DNA of 64,000 bases, from assembly GCF_006438875.1 (NCBI RefSeq), contig NZ_RCZH01000014.1, forward strand, positions 62,001 through 126,000, read 5' to 3'. Positions 8,481-17,291 of the stretch are shown here, piece after piece; position 1 is the stretch's first letter; each line of letters starts with the position of its first letter. Below the pieces are notes generated by a model that was not told the DNA's origin, did not search any database, and saw nothing but the letters and a program-made list of their open reading frames with translations. The position numbers were made by a program, and so were the translations under genes. The DNA is from Flavobacterium pectinovorum. GTDB taxonomy: Bacteria; Bacteroidota; Bacteroidia; Flavobacteriales; Flavobacteriaceae.

Positions 8481-9635
8481 ATGAGAAAAGTTTATTTACT
8501 ATTTATCTTTATTTCAATTTCTGTATTCTCGCAGAAAAAATTCGACAATATTCAATCTGAAAAACTTGGAGAAGAAAGAAGAATAACCATCGGACTTCCT
8601 GCTTCTTATGAAGCCAATCCAGACAAAAAATACCCGGTACTTTATCTATTAGATGGCGATTATTTATTCGATCCATTTTCCGGAGCTCTTAGTTATGGCG
8701 CTTATTGGGATGATTTACCTGAAATGATAATCATTGGGGTTCATCAAAATAAAGAAGGAGAACGTGAGGACGATTCTACAATTGACCAGAATACAGGTCT
8801 TCCTTTTGAAAAAGGAGCTAAATTCTTTGAATTTATTGGAGCTGAACTAGTTCCTTATATCGAAAAAAAATACCGCACAACTCCTTTTAGAGTTATCGCG
8901 GGTCATGATATTACAGCCAGCTTTATCAATTTTTATTTATATAAAGAAGAACCCCTTTTTAACGCCTATATCTGCTTAAGCCCTGAACTTGCTTCAAAAA
9001 TGGAAGTTCGTATTCCGGAGAAATTTGCAAAAGTAACACAACCTTTCTTCTATTATCTTTCTGCTGCCGATGGTGATATTAAGAAAATCAAGGAACCAAT
9101 CGAAAAATTAGACAGCAATATTAAAATTGCCAATAATCCGTTAGTAAATTATAAATACGAATTATTTAAAGGAACAACTCATTACACTGAAGTCCTACAT
9201 TCAATTCCGAGTGCATTATATCAGATTTTTGAAATTTACAGACCTATAAATTCCGCCGAATACAATGATAAGATTGCCGTTCTGGAAACTGGTTACGCCG
9301 ATTATCTGGAAAACAAATACAATACAATGTCAAAAGTTATGGGTGTTCAAATCCCGGTTCGAATGAGTGATTTCAAAGTAATTGAAAATATTATCTTAAA
9401 GAAAAATGCCTACGACGAATTAGGAAAAATGGCTGAAATTGGAAATGTAAATTATCCAAAAGCGATGTTAGGAGAATATGAACTAGGATTGATGTACGAG
9501 AAAATGGGAGATCCTAAAAGAGCTTCTAAGAAATACCAAAACGCTTCGCAAATGGAGCCAATTGGTGATTTGAATAAAGATGTGATGTACGAGAAAATCG
9601 ACGAAATGAATACACTTGCAAAAAAGACCAAATAA
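8481..9635 (+). CDS. Esterase-family alpha/beta hydrolase-fold protein with C-terminal TPR
   Basis: 384 aa from the ATG at 8481, which gives a clean signal peptide (MRKVYLLFIFISISVFSQ); an ATG at 8469 adds four residues. The fold resembles the putative esterase D family (PF00756-type): RRITIGLPASYEANPDKKYP, VLYLLDGDY and IIIGVHQN. The nucleophile elbow, usually GHSLGG, reads IAGHDITA here, so Asp replaces the catalytic Ser. GTTHYTE may supply the histidine. The tail (YELGLMYEKMGDPKRASKKY) looks like a TPR unit. Likely periplasmic. The next gene, radA, starts on the last base of this stop codon (TAATG). A classical serine-esterase mechanism seems excluded. Confidence 0.8.
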   Translation: MRKVYLLFIFISISVFSQKKFDNIQSEKLGEERRITIGLPASYEANPDKKYPVLYLLDGDYLFDPFSGALSYGAYWDDLPEMIIIGVHQNKEGEREDDSTIDQNTGLPFEKGAKFFEFIGAELVPYIEKKYRTTPFRVIAGHDITASFINFYLYKEEPLFNAYICLSPELASKMEVRIPEKFAKVTQPFFYYLSAADGDIKKIKEPIEKLDSNIKIANNPLVNYKYELFKGTTHYTEVLHSIPSALYQIFEIYRPINSAEYNDKIAVLETGYADYLENKYNTMSKVMGVQIPVRMSDFKVIENIILKKNAYDELGKMAEIGNVNYPKAMLGEYELGLMYEKMGDPKRASKKYQNASQMEPIGDLNKDVMYEKIDEMNTLAKKTK

Positions 9636-10996
9636 TGTCAAAAGTTAAAACTTCTTTTTTTTGTCAAAACTGCGGAACCCAATATGCCAAATGGCAAGGG
9701 CAATGTAATGCATGCAAAGAATGGAATACTATTGCCGAAGAAATTATTCAGAAGCAGGAAAAAGTAGCATGGAAAAGCGAACCAACTTCAAGCGGTAAAG
9801 CACCTCGTCCGCTAAAAATAAATGAAATCGATTCAGCATTGGAAGTCCGCATGGACACAACCGACGGCGAATTAAATCGTGTTCTTGGTGGCGGAATTGT
9901 TCCTGGATCTTTAACCCTTTTAGGTGGAGAACCCGGAATTGGAAAAAGTACGCTTTTACTTCAGATATCATTAAAATTACCTTATAAAACGCTTTATGTT
10001 TCTGGTGAAGAAAGCCAGAAGCAAATAAAAATGCGTGCCGAAAGAATAACGCCAAATAGCGATAATTGCTATATTTTGACGGAAACTAAAACGCAAAACA
10101 TATTCAAACAGATTGAAGCGATTCAGCCTGAAATTGTTATTATTGACTCGATTCAGACTTTACATACAGATTATATTGAATCTACAGCCGGAAGTATTTC
10201 TCAGATTAGGGAAACCACTGCTGAACTGATAAAATTTGCCAAAGAAACCAATATTCCGGTTATTCTAATTGGACATATTACGAAAGATGGAAACATCGCC
10301 GGACCAAAGATTCTGGAACATATGGTCGATACCGTTTTACAGTTTGAAGGCGATCGAAATCACGTTTACCGAATTTTACGTTCGCTAAAAAACCGTTTTG
10401 GCTCTACTGCCGAATTAGGAATATATGAAATGCTCGGAAGCGGTTTGCGTGAAGTAAGTAATCCGTCAGAAATTTTGATTTCGCACAAAGACGAAGAAAT
10501 GTCGGGAACCGCGATTGCCACAACCATGGAAGGTATGCGACCATTAATGATCGAAATACAATCTCTTGTAAGTACAGCCGTTTATGGAACGCCACAGCGA
10601 AGTACCACTGGTTACAACGCCAAAAGGCTAAACATGATTTTAGCAGTTTTAGAAAAAAGAGCCGGTTTTCGTTTAGGAGCAAAAGACGTTTTCCTGAATG
10701 TTACGGGGGGAATTTCCGTAGATGATCCGGCGATTGACTTAGCGGTTGTTGCTGCTATTTTATCATCAAACGAAGATATTCCGGTTACCAAAGGTTTTTG
10801 TTTTGCCGGTGAAGTTGGACTTTCAGGCGAAATCCGACCTGTAAATCGTGTAGACCAAAGAATTCAGGAAGCCGAAAAATTAGGATTCACCACTATATTT
10901 GTATCTAAGTACAATAAAATAGCCTTAAAAAATACCGGAATCAAGATTGAGCTTGTGGCTAAAATTGAAGATGTTGCCAGTATTTTATTTGGGTAA
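9635..10996 (+). CDS. radA: DNA repair protein RadA
   Basis: 453 aa. RadA is a RecA-like branch-migration ATPase in recombinational repair. A zinc finger (C10, C13, C24, C27) is followed by a RecA core with Walker A GGEPGIGKST near residue 100 and Walker B-type IVIIDSIQT. The RadA-specific motif LKNRFGS is present, and the C-terminal Lon-like domain includes LGAKDVFLNVTGG and AGEVGLSGEIRPV. Length is typical. It overlaps the upstream esterase-like gene by one base, indicating translational coupling with a functionally unrelated neighbour. Confidence 0.98.
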   Translation: MSKVKTSFFCQNCGTQYAKWQGQCNACKEWNTIAEEIIQKQEKVAWKSEPTSSGKAPRPLKINEIDSALEVRMDTTDGELNRVLGGGIVPGSLTLLGGEPGIGKSTLLLQISLKLPYKTLYVSGEESQKQIKMRAERITPNSDNCYILTETKTQNIFKQIEAIQPEIVIIDSIQTLHTDYIESTAGSISQIRETTAELIKFAKETNIPVILIGHITKDGNIAGPKILEHMVDTVLQFEGDRNHVYRILRSLKNRFGSTAELGIYEMLGSGLREVSNPSEILISHKDEEMSGTAIATTMEGMRPLMIEIQSLVSTAVYGTPQRSTTGYNAKRLNMILAVLEKRAGFRLGAKDVFLNVTGGISVDDPAIDLAVVAAILSSNEDIPVTKGFCFAGEVGLSGEIRPVNRVDQRIQEAEKLGFTTIFVSKYNKIALKNTGIKIELVAKIEDVASILFG

Positions 10997-11150
10997 TTTT
11001 TGTTTTTTTGCCACAAATTTCACTAATTCCCCTAATTATATATTGTTTGAACATATGAAATACACATTAAATACAAATAAAAATTCGTGTCTAATTTGTG
11101 GAATTGCTTCGCCTGTTCGCTCTCGCTCGGGTCGTGGCAAAAAAGAATAT

Positions 11151-11158
11151 TAGCTTTG
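11151..11158 (+). promoter_or_regulatory. -7 box (TAGCTTTG) of the transglycosylase gene
   Basis: TAGCTTTG matches TAnnTTTG and lies 32 nt before the ATG at 11191. It falls inside the longer open frame starting at 11098 and so argues for the later start. Confidence 0.5.
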
Positions 11159-11190
11159 TGGTATTCCATAAATTTCATGAAATCAACTCT

Positions 11191-13155
11191 ATGACTTTTC
11201 CAAAACAAAAAATATTTAAAGCTTTAAAAATACTTGCCATAATCTTGGTATTGTTTTTAATTGGGCTTTACTACTTTCGTGATTCGCTTTTAAAACAAGC
11301 TATTGCTAAAGTCACTCATAAAATGGCTGTCGATTATAACAGTACGTTTTCTGTAAAATCGGCTACGTTTGAAGGTTTATCCGGAATAAAACTAACCGAT
11401 GTTATTCTGGTTCCAAAAAATGCAGATACTCTTTGCCACATTCAAAAAATCGAAACCAGTATTAGCTTAGCGAATCTATTAATTGGAGACGTTCAGGTTG
11501 GAACTTTAAAAGTCAACAATGGATACATTCAATTGGTCAAAAAAGGAAATGTTCGCAATTTTGATGCTTTCCTGAAAAAAGACAAATCAGATACGGATAA
11601 AAACGAAAAGCGAAAATACGCCACTTTTGCCTATCGTATTATTTCGAAATTGCTAAACCTGGTTCCAACCGATATGGATTTGAAAAATCTAAATTTCAGA
11701 ATTGACGATAATGGCAAAAAAACGTCTATTGCGATTAATAAGCTTGTTTTAGACAATAAACAACTAGAAACTAATCTTCACGTTCAAAGCAAAGATTTTG
11801 ACCAGCGCTGGAACATAAAAGGTTTTGCAGATCCAAGAAACAAAAAAGCCGACATTCGTTTCTTTAATTTAGATACCGGAGCAATCCGAGTGCCTTATTT
11901 AGACGAGCGTTACAACTTAAAAGCAAGCTTTGATTCGATCCGATTAAATGTTCAAAACATAGAAAAAGACGGAAGCGAATTGCATATCGACGGTTACACT
12001 TCGATTACAAACCTAAAAATCAATCACCCAAAGATTGCCAGCAAAGATGTAGTCATTAAAAACGCCCGTTTTGATTATCGTTTTTTATTAGGAAATGATT
12101 TTATCTCGATTGACAGCACTTCAACCATGCAGTTGAACCAAATAAAATTGCACCCGTATGTATCTTATAATACTGAAAAAGATACGGTTTATACTTTGAA
12201 AGTTAATATCCCGAAAATGCAGGCACAAAACTTTATTGGTTCATTGCCGGACGGTTTATTTACACACTTTCAGGGAATGGAAGCAACAGGAAATTTTGAG
12301 TACAAACTGGATTTTAAATTCAATAAAAACAAACCCAATACTTTAGTTTTTGACAGTAAACTAAACAAAGAAGATTTAAAAATCACCAAATACGGAGAAG
12401 CCGATCTTAATAAACTAAATGGGGAATTTGTTTATCGTGCCATTATTCAGAATGTGTTGCAACGTCCGGTTTTGGTTGGAAATGCAAATCCAAATTACAC
12501 TCCTTTAGACCAGATTTCACCTTATTTAAGAAAATGTGTTCTAACGACCGAAGATCCGTCATTTTTCTCGCATCGTGGCTTTATCAATGAAGCTTTCAAA
12601 CAATCGATTTTAAAGAATATCCGAACTAAAAAATTCTCTCGCGGTGCCAGTACAATCAGCATGCAGTTAATTAAAAATGTCTTCCTGACGCGCGAAAAAA
12701 CGCTTTCGCGAAAGCTGGAAGAAATTTTATTGGTTTACATCTTAGAAAACAATCGTGTTGTAAGCAAAGAAAGAATGTTGGAAGTTTATTTCAACATTAT
12801 AGAATGGGGACCAAACGTGTACGGAATTGGCGAAGCAAGTCATTTCTATTTCCAAAAAAGTCCTTCGGCTTTAAATGTTGATGAATGTTTATTTTTGGCA
12901 ACTATAATTCCGAAACCAAGAAAATTCATGTATCAGTTTAACGATCAGGGAAACTTAAAAGACTTTGCCGTGAAAAACCAAAAATTCTTAAGGAATTTAA
13001 TGTTTCGTCGTGGTTTACTAATTCCAGAAGATACAATTGGTCAATCAGCCGTTTATATTTCCGGAAATGCGCGTTCGTTAATTCGCATTAAAGCTCCGGA
13101 CTCAACGGGAGTTCCCGCAGATTCTTTGTCTATTAGTGATGAATTTGATTTGTAG
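11191..13155 (+). CDS. GT51 transglycosylase-domain protein with AsmA-like N-terminus
   Basis: 654 aa from the ATG at 11191 (MTFPKQKIFK); the frame is open from 11098 but that part overlaps the promoter. A single N-terminal membrane anchor (about 10-30) precedes a long beta-rich periplasmic region like AsmA/DUF748. A C-terminal peptidoglycan glycosyltransferase domain follows (about 430-610). It has the catalytic Glu in LTTEDPSFFSHRGF, then RGASTISMQLIKN and RKLEEILLVYILE. There is no transpeptidase domain, so it is a monofunctional glycan polymerase type (MtgA/PBP1-GT-like). Inference: it polymerises lipid II and may use the AsmA-like part to span the periplasm. Confidence 0.88.
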   Translation: MTFPKQKIFKALKILAIILVLFLIGLYYFRDSLLKQAIAKVTHKMAVDYNSTFSVKSATFEGLSGIKLTDVILVPKNADTLCHIQKIETSISLANLLIGDVQVGTLKVNNGYIQLVKKGNVRNFDAFLKKDKSDTDKNEKRKYATFAYRIISKLLNLVPTDMDLKNLNFRIDDNGKKTSIAINKLVLDNKQLETNLHVQSKDFDQRWNIKGFADPRNKKADIRFFNLDTGAIRVPYLDERYNLKASFDSIRLNVQNIEKDGSELHIDGYTSITNLKINHPKIASKDVVIKNARFDYRFLLGNDFISIDSTSTMQLNQIKLHPYVSYNTEKDTVYTLKVNIPKMQAQNFIGSLPDGLFTHFQGMEATGNFEYKLDFKFNKNKPNTLVFDSKLNKEDLKITKYGEADLNKLNGEFVYRAIIQNVLQRPVLVGNANPNYTPLDQISPYLRKCVLTTEDPSFFSHRGFINEAFKQSILKNIRTKKFSRGASTISMQLIKNVFLTREKTLSRKLEEILLVYILENNRVVSKERMLEVYFNIIEWGPNVYGIGEASHFYFQKSPSALNVDECLFLATIIPKPRKFMYQFNDQGNLKDFAVKNQKFLRNLMFRRGLLIPEDTIGQSAVYISGNARSLIRIKAPDSTGVPADSLSISDEFDL

Positions 13156-13160
13156 TTATT

Positions 13161-13465
13161 TGCCACGAAGGCACTAAGACGCAAAGTTCTTATTCTCATT
13201 TTTGACTTTACTGAATATTTTAATCTCGCAAAGACGTTAAGTCGCAATGTTTTATTCTCATTTTTTGTCATTCCGAGGGACGAGGAATCACACGCGTAAT
13301 TCTACAAAGATTGGCGACATTCTATTCGGAGTTCCTAGTGTAAAATGACATACGCGTGGCTATGTTTGTAAAAGACTTAAAAAATAATTACACATAAAAC
13401 AAGAAATCGCAAAGTATTTCTATAAATGAAGAAAAATACTTTGCGACTTAGTGTCTTAGTGGCAA
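13161..13465. repeat. Nested inverted-repeat block (REP arms around a TGTCATT element)
   Basis: The gene-free interval 13156-13472 is framed by two arms, tgccacgaaggcactaag (from 13161) and its imperfect complement cttagtgtcttagtggca (to 13464). A second element, 13266-13350, starts TGTCATTCCGA and ends AAAATGACA. It is related in reverse orientation to 23841-23937. A further CGCAAAG-type half-arm lies at about 13223-13250. No coding sequence is visible. Confidence 0.7.
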
Positions 13466-13472
13466 GAATGTC

Positions 13473-14510
13473 TTAAGGTGCAGGATCTGGAATTATTGCC
13501 TGAACTGCTGCAATCTCAGTTAGGACTTCTTTGGATAAAAACACATCAATAGTGTCGATGTTTTCTTTTAGCTGTTCCATTGTTGTGGCGCCGATAATAG
13601 CACTGGTCAAAAAGGGCTGTTGCAATACAAATCCCATTGCCAACTCTGTTAACGTTAATCCGTGTTTTTTAGCAATTTCCTGATACAACTTTGTTGCTTC
13701 TGTACATTGTTCGCTATTGTAACGTGTATATTGCGGAAAAAGATTAATTCTAGCATTTGGATGTGCTTCTCCGGTTAAAAATTTACCAGTTAAAACACCA
13801 AATGCCAAAGGAGAATAAGCCAGTAAACCAACATTCTCATATTTTGAAACTTCGGCAGAGCCTACTTCAAAAAGACGGTTTAATAAGTTATACGGATTTT
13901 GAACCGTTTTAATTCTTGGCAGGTTTTGATATTTGCTTTCTTCCAGAAGACGCATCATTCCCCAGGCATTTTCGTTAGAAACTCCAATGTGCTTTATTTT
14001 TCCTTCTTTGATTAATCCGTCAAAAGTTTCCAGAATTTCTCTAAAATTATCTTCCCATTCAGCATCGTGATCTTTAAAACCGCGTTGCCCAAAATAATTC
14101 GTCAATCGTTCCGGCCAATGCATCTGATACAAATCGATATAATCTGTCTGAAGGCGTTTTAGGCTGTTTTCTACAGCATATTTAATACTTTCCGGAGAGA
14201 AATCAGCTTTTTCACGCATGTAAGTGAAATTTGGATTTGGTCCCGCAATTTTAGATGCTAAAACCACTTTATCGCGATTTCCTGATTTCTTAAACCATGT
14301 TCCAATGATTTTCTCTGTGCTTCCGTACGTTTCTTCACGCGCCGGGACAGAGTACATTTCGGCAGTATCAAAAAAATTGACACCTCTCTCGAGTGCGTAA
14401 TCCATTTGTTGATGTCCTTCCGCTTCTGTGTTTTGCTGCCCGAAAGTCATTGTTCCGAGGTTTATTTTACTAACTTTTATATCGGTGTTGGGTAATGTTG
14501 TGTATTTCAT
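13473..14510 (-). CDS. Aldo/keto reductase, Tas-like
   Basis: 345 aa. It resembles E. coli Tas throughout: LGTMTFGQQNTEAEGHQQMD at the N-terminus, then DYIDLYQMHWPERLTNYFG, HIGVSNENAWGMMRL, VQNPYNLLNR and the closing segment. The AKR tetrad is present: Asp and Tyr in FDTAEMYSV, Lys in VVLASKI, His in YQMHWP. It is predicted to reduce carbonyls with NADPH in the cytoplasm; the natural substrate is unknown. It stands alone, with its stop 8 bp from the nested repeat block. Confidence 0.93.
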   Translation of the reverse strand: MKYTTLPNTDIKVSKINLGTMTFGQQNTEAEGHQQMDYALERGVNFFDTAEMYSVPAREETYGSTEKIIGTWFKKSGNRDKVVLASKIAGPNPNFTYMREKADFSPESIKYAVENSLKRLQTDYIDLYQMHWPERLTNYFGQRGFKDHDAEWEDNFREILETFDGLIKEGKIKHIGVSNENAWGMMRLLEESKYQNLPRIKTVQNPYNLLNRLFEVGSAEVSKYENVGLLAYSPLAFGVLTGKFLTGEAHPNARINLFPQYTRYNSEQCTEATKLYQEIAKKHGLTLTELAMGFVLQQPFLTSAIIGATTMEQLKENIDTIDVFLSKEVLTEIAAVQAIIPDPAP

Positions 14511-14653
14511 TTTTTTGAGGTTCTGAGGTTCTGAGATTCTAAGCTGCTAAGCTTTTCTGCTTATAATTATAAAACTCAAATATACGGCGAGATTTTCCAA
14601 ATGGAAATCTGAAAAAAGTTAAAAAAAGAATAAGAATATAAATTCAACTACAT

Positions 14654-14851
14654 CTAATCATTATCCCAATCTAACATTTCTCTCTCCAGATCATCTTTCG
14701 AAATTAATCTATTATATCTTACATCGTCCAAGCCTGCTTCCACCTTTTTATTATATTCTGTCAAGAATAAATCCTTTTCTTCTAAAAAATCTGGATCAAC
14801 TATCTTTTTCTTTTTTAAAACATCTCATGCTTTTCTAATTTTACGAAACAT
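14654..14851 (-). pseudogene. Degraded small antitoxin-like ORF with an in-frame TGA
   Basis: Reading leftward from an ATG at 14851 gives MFRKIRKA, then TGA, then about 55 more codons (DVLKKKKIVDPDF, then EEKDLFLTEYNKK, then SKDDLEREMLDWDND) to a TAG at 14654. The acidic, helical C-terminus with a terminal W resembles small Bacteroidota antitoxin-type proteins, but I cannot name the family. No toxin-like frame follows in 14511-14653. One substitution would restore the frame, so a recent pseudogene, recoding or a sequencing error are all possible. Confidence 0.45.
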
Positions 14852-14854
14852 GTA

Positions 14855-15095
14855 TAGTCCCTACGGGACAACATTTCGGGGTTGCTTTTCTTTTCTACCA
14901 ATATTTTTCTACCACATCTTTCTACCAACATTTAACTCCTAACGGAGTATTTCTCAAAATTGTATTTCCTAAGATAACTTATTACAATAGTAAAAACATT
15001 CTAAAAATAATTAGTGTTTCAAGTTATCTCGTAGAGATTATATATTGGTAGACTATTTTGTTTACACACAATAACAATGTCCCGTATGGGACTAC
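14855..15095. repeat. Palindromic shell element (CCnTA-tip family)
   Basis: The outer tips TAGTCCCTACGGGACA (14855-14870) and TGTCCCGTATGGGACTA (15079-15095) are each palindromic and also pair with each other. Inside lie two small hairpins, ACTCC-TAAC-GGAGT (14935-14948) and ATCTC-GTA-GAGAT (15026-15038). Three TTTCTACCA words lie on the left and one TTGGTAGA on the right. The same layout recurs at 52552-52713. The interval 14511-15247 otherwise holds only the antitoxin-like remnant and short word repeats (gaggttctgag near 14518). Confidence 0.7.
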
Positions 15096-15247
15096 ACCTA
15101 ATTTTCCAAATAATAATCAAACCAATTTCGACAACTATTACAAAACCTTACAGGAAACACAAAAAATCAAAAAAGGCTCAAAGTATAAACTTCAAGCCTT
15201 TCTGTCTAAAAAATCTTAGAACCTAAGCAACTCAGTGCCTCAGAACC

Positions 15248-16192
15248 TTAATTAATACTATTAAGCATTTCAGCGATTTCATCTAATCTTGGTGTTAAGA
15301 TGATTTCGATTCTACGGTTTTTAGCTTTTCCTTCCGGAGTTGCGTTGCTTGCAAGCGGAGAAAATTCGCTGCGGCCGGCTGCTGTTAATTTTTGTTTGTT
15401 GATTTTAGTATTTTCACTTAAAATGGCAACGATTGCAGTTGCTCTTTTAGTCGATAAATCCCAGTTGTTTGCGATTGGTCCTGAACCTGCATAAGGATCA
15501 TCATCTGTATGTCCTTCGATAAGAACCGAAAGATCCGGATTATCACCTAATACTTTTCCTAATTCCACGACTGCTTTTCTACCTTCGGTTCCAACAGCCC
15601 AACTTCCAGAGTTGAAAAGTAATTTGTTTTCCATAGAAACATATACTTTTCCGTTTTTCTGTTCAACTGTTAATCCTTTACCTTCGAAACCGTTTAGGGC
15701 TTTCGATAAAGTATCTTTTAGTTTTTTCATTGCCGCTTCTTTTGCTGCAATCATGGCTTCAAGTTCGTTAAGACGGCTTGCCGTTTTGTCTAAACGTGCT
15801 TGTTCATCGGCTAGTTTTTTAGATTTTGCTTCTAATTGCGCCAATAATTCGCGGTTTTTAGCCATATTACTTTCTAATGCATCGTTGCTGTTTTTCTCTA
15901 ATGCATTATACGAATCCTGTAGCACTTTAAATTTGTTTTGTGCTGCAGCTAAATCTGCTTTTTGTTTGGCAAGATCTGCTTTTGTATCGTTTAGATCTTT
16001 TGTTAAAGCATCTTTATCTAATTCTAACTGATTTTTTGCTTTTTGCAAGTTTGCATTTTCATCAGTAACAGAACGATTTTCTTTTTTTAGATCTGAATAT
16101 TTTGTTTCCAGATCGTTGTAAATTTTCTTGGACACACAAGAAGTCATAGACAAAGCTAAGACTAGGAATCCGATGGAGGCCTTTTTAATCAT
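15248..16192 (-). CDS. OmpA family lipoprotein with coiled coil
   Basis: 314 aa. The lipoprotein signal ends in SMTSC (Cys19). A long charged coiled coil covers about residues 25-165. A C-terminal OmpA domain (about 190-305) has LLFNSGSWAV, VLIEGHTDDDPY and NWDLSTKRATAI, which provides the Asp and Arg that hold diaminopimelate of peptidoglycan, plus KNRRIEIILTP. Likely anchored by lipid in the outer membrane and tethering it to the cell wall, with the coiled coil as spacer. It appears monocistronic, and a Flavo-1-like element lies just upstream in opposite orientation. Confidence 0.93.
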   Translation of the reverse strand: MIKKASIGFLVLALSMTSCVSKKIYNDLETKYSDLKKENRSVTDENANLQKAKNQLELDKDALTKDLNDTKADLAKQKADLAAAQNKFKVLQDSYNALEKNSNDALESNMAKNRELLAQLEAKSKKLADEQARLDKTASRLNELEAMIAAKEAAMKKLKDTLSKALNGFEGKGLTVEQKNGKVYVSMENKLLFNSGSWAVGTEGRKAVVELGKVLGDNPDLSVLIEGHTDDDPYAGSGPIANNWDLSTKRATAIVAILSENTKINKQKLTAAGRSEFSPLASNATPEGKAKNRRIEIILTPRLDEIAEMLNSIN

Positions 16193-16247
16193 TTTTTAGT
16201 TTTATTTGGAGCGTATTAATAATTCAAAATATTCTTGTTTAACGAAA

Positions 16248-16329
16248 AGCCCTAGCCCTGATGGGAACGGCATCCTTTTGTGGCGGGGTTCGCCACAAAA
16301 GATATAGTGGACAGCAGGAAATAGCTTCT
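16248..16329 (+). ncRNA. Flavo-1-like structured element, copy 1
   Basis: The element reads AGCCCTGATGGGAACGGCAT, then CCTTTTGTGGC-GGGGTTC-GCCACAAAAGAT (strong hairpin), then ATAGTGGACAGCAGGAAATAG. The order AGCCC-GAT-GAA-GG-ATCC, hairpin, then GGA-AGC-GGGA is shared with 49300-49382 although the hairpin sequence differs. From memory this resembles the Flavo-1 RNA motif reported in Flavobacteria, whose function is unknown. It lies in the 219-bp interval between ompA and the exonuclease III gene. Confidence 0.55.
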
Positions 16330-16411
16330 TGAAATTCCAAAAAAAAAATTCCAAATTCCAAACTATTGACATCTAAACTCGCTATCCTTTCAACAAGAAC
16401 AATACCAAACT

Positions 16412-17173
16412 TTACTCGATTTCAACTAAAACCGGACAATGATCTGAGTGTATGGCGTCCGGAAGAATTACAGCACGCTTTAAACGGTGTTGCAGCGAAT
16501 CGCTTACCAGATTATAATCGATACGCCAGCCTTTATTGTTTCCTCTGGCTCCGGCGCGGTAACTCCACCATGAATAATGATGTGGGTCTTTGTTGAAATG
16601 ACGGAAACTGTCGACAAAACCAGACTTCATAAATCCGTCAAGCCAAGCGCGTTCTGAAGGTAAAAATCCTGAAACGGTTTTGTTACGAACAGGATCATGA
16701 ATATCAATTGCTTCATGGCAAATGTTGTAATCGCCACAAATAATAAGGTTTGGAATCGTTAGTTTTAATTCGTTGATATACGTTTGAAAATCATCCATAA
16801 ACATAAATTTATGATCTAATCTCTCAATATTTGTTCCTGACGGAAGGTATAAACTCATTACGGAACAATCGTCAAAATCAGCTCGAAGGTTACGTCCTTC
16901 AAAATCCATGTGATGAATTCCGGTTCCAAAAACAACATTATTGGGTTTTATTTTAGACAAAATTGCCACTCCGCTGTAGCCTTTTTTGGTTGCAGGATAA
17001 TAATATTGATACGGATAACCCGCAGCAGTAATAGCATCAACGGGAATTTGCTCTTGTGTCGCTTTTATTTCCTGAAGACAAATTACATCTGGATTTGCCT
17101 GTTGCAGCCATTCGATAAAACCTTTGGTAATCGCGGCACGTATTCCGTTTACATTATAAGAAATAATTTTCAT
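16412..17173 (-). CDS. xth: Exodeoxyribonuclease III
   Basis: 253 aa from the ATG at 17173 (MKIISYNVNGIRAA). An upstream in-frame ATG at 17233 lies beyond the -7 box at 17194-17201 and is rejected. The enzyme is an AP endonuclease and 3'-5' exonuclease in base excision repair. Motifs of the exonuclease-endonuclease-phosphatase fold: NVNGIRAA, ICLQEIKAT with the metal-binding Glu, SGVAILSK, GDYNICHEAIDI and the terminal SDHCPVLVEIE. Length is typical. It is divergent from the olsF-like gene across 118 bp. Confidence 0.96.
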   Translation of the reverse strand: MKIISYNVNGIRAAITKGFIEWLQQANPDVICLQEIKATQEQIPVDAITAAGYPYQYYYPATKKGYSGVAILSKIKPNNVVFGTGIHHMDFEGRNLRADFDDCSVMSLYLPSGTNIERLDHKFMFMDDFQTYINELKLTIPNLIICGDYNICHEAIDIHDPVRNKTVSGFLPSERAWLDGFMKSGFVDSFRHFNKDPHHYSWWSYRAGARGNNKGWRIDYNLVSDSLQHRLKRAVILPDAIHSDHCPVLVEIE

Positions 17174-17193
17174 CAGTGTTTTTTTAAGGATTC

Positions 17194-17201
17194 CAAATGT
17201 A
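17194..17201 (-). promoter_or_regulatory. -7 box (TACATTTG) of exonuclease III
   Basis: The reverse complement of caaatgta matches TAnnTTTG. It lies 20 nt before the start codon at 17173 and is the main reason for choosing that start. Confidence 0.55.
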
Positions 17202-17253
17202 ATAAAAAAGTGGAAAGTTTGTGTTTGAATCAACGAAAAGTAGAGTTTTTTGT

Positions 17254-17261
17254 TATCTTTG
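17254..17261 (+). promoter_or_regulatory. -7 box (TATCTTTG) of the olsF-like gene
   Basis: TATCTTTG matches TAnnTTTG and lies 30 nt before the ATG at 17292. A TTTG at 17224-17227 is a possible but slightly distant -33 element. Confidence 0.5.
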
Positions 17262-17291
17262 TTCGCTGCTCTAATAAATTAAAAATAGTAC

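Noticed and set aside
15612..16031. 139-codon frame opposite the OmpA lipoprotein gene
   Set aside because: Ser/Phe/Leu-rich complement of the Lys/Ala/Glu-rich coiled coil of the real gene; no independent evidence.
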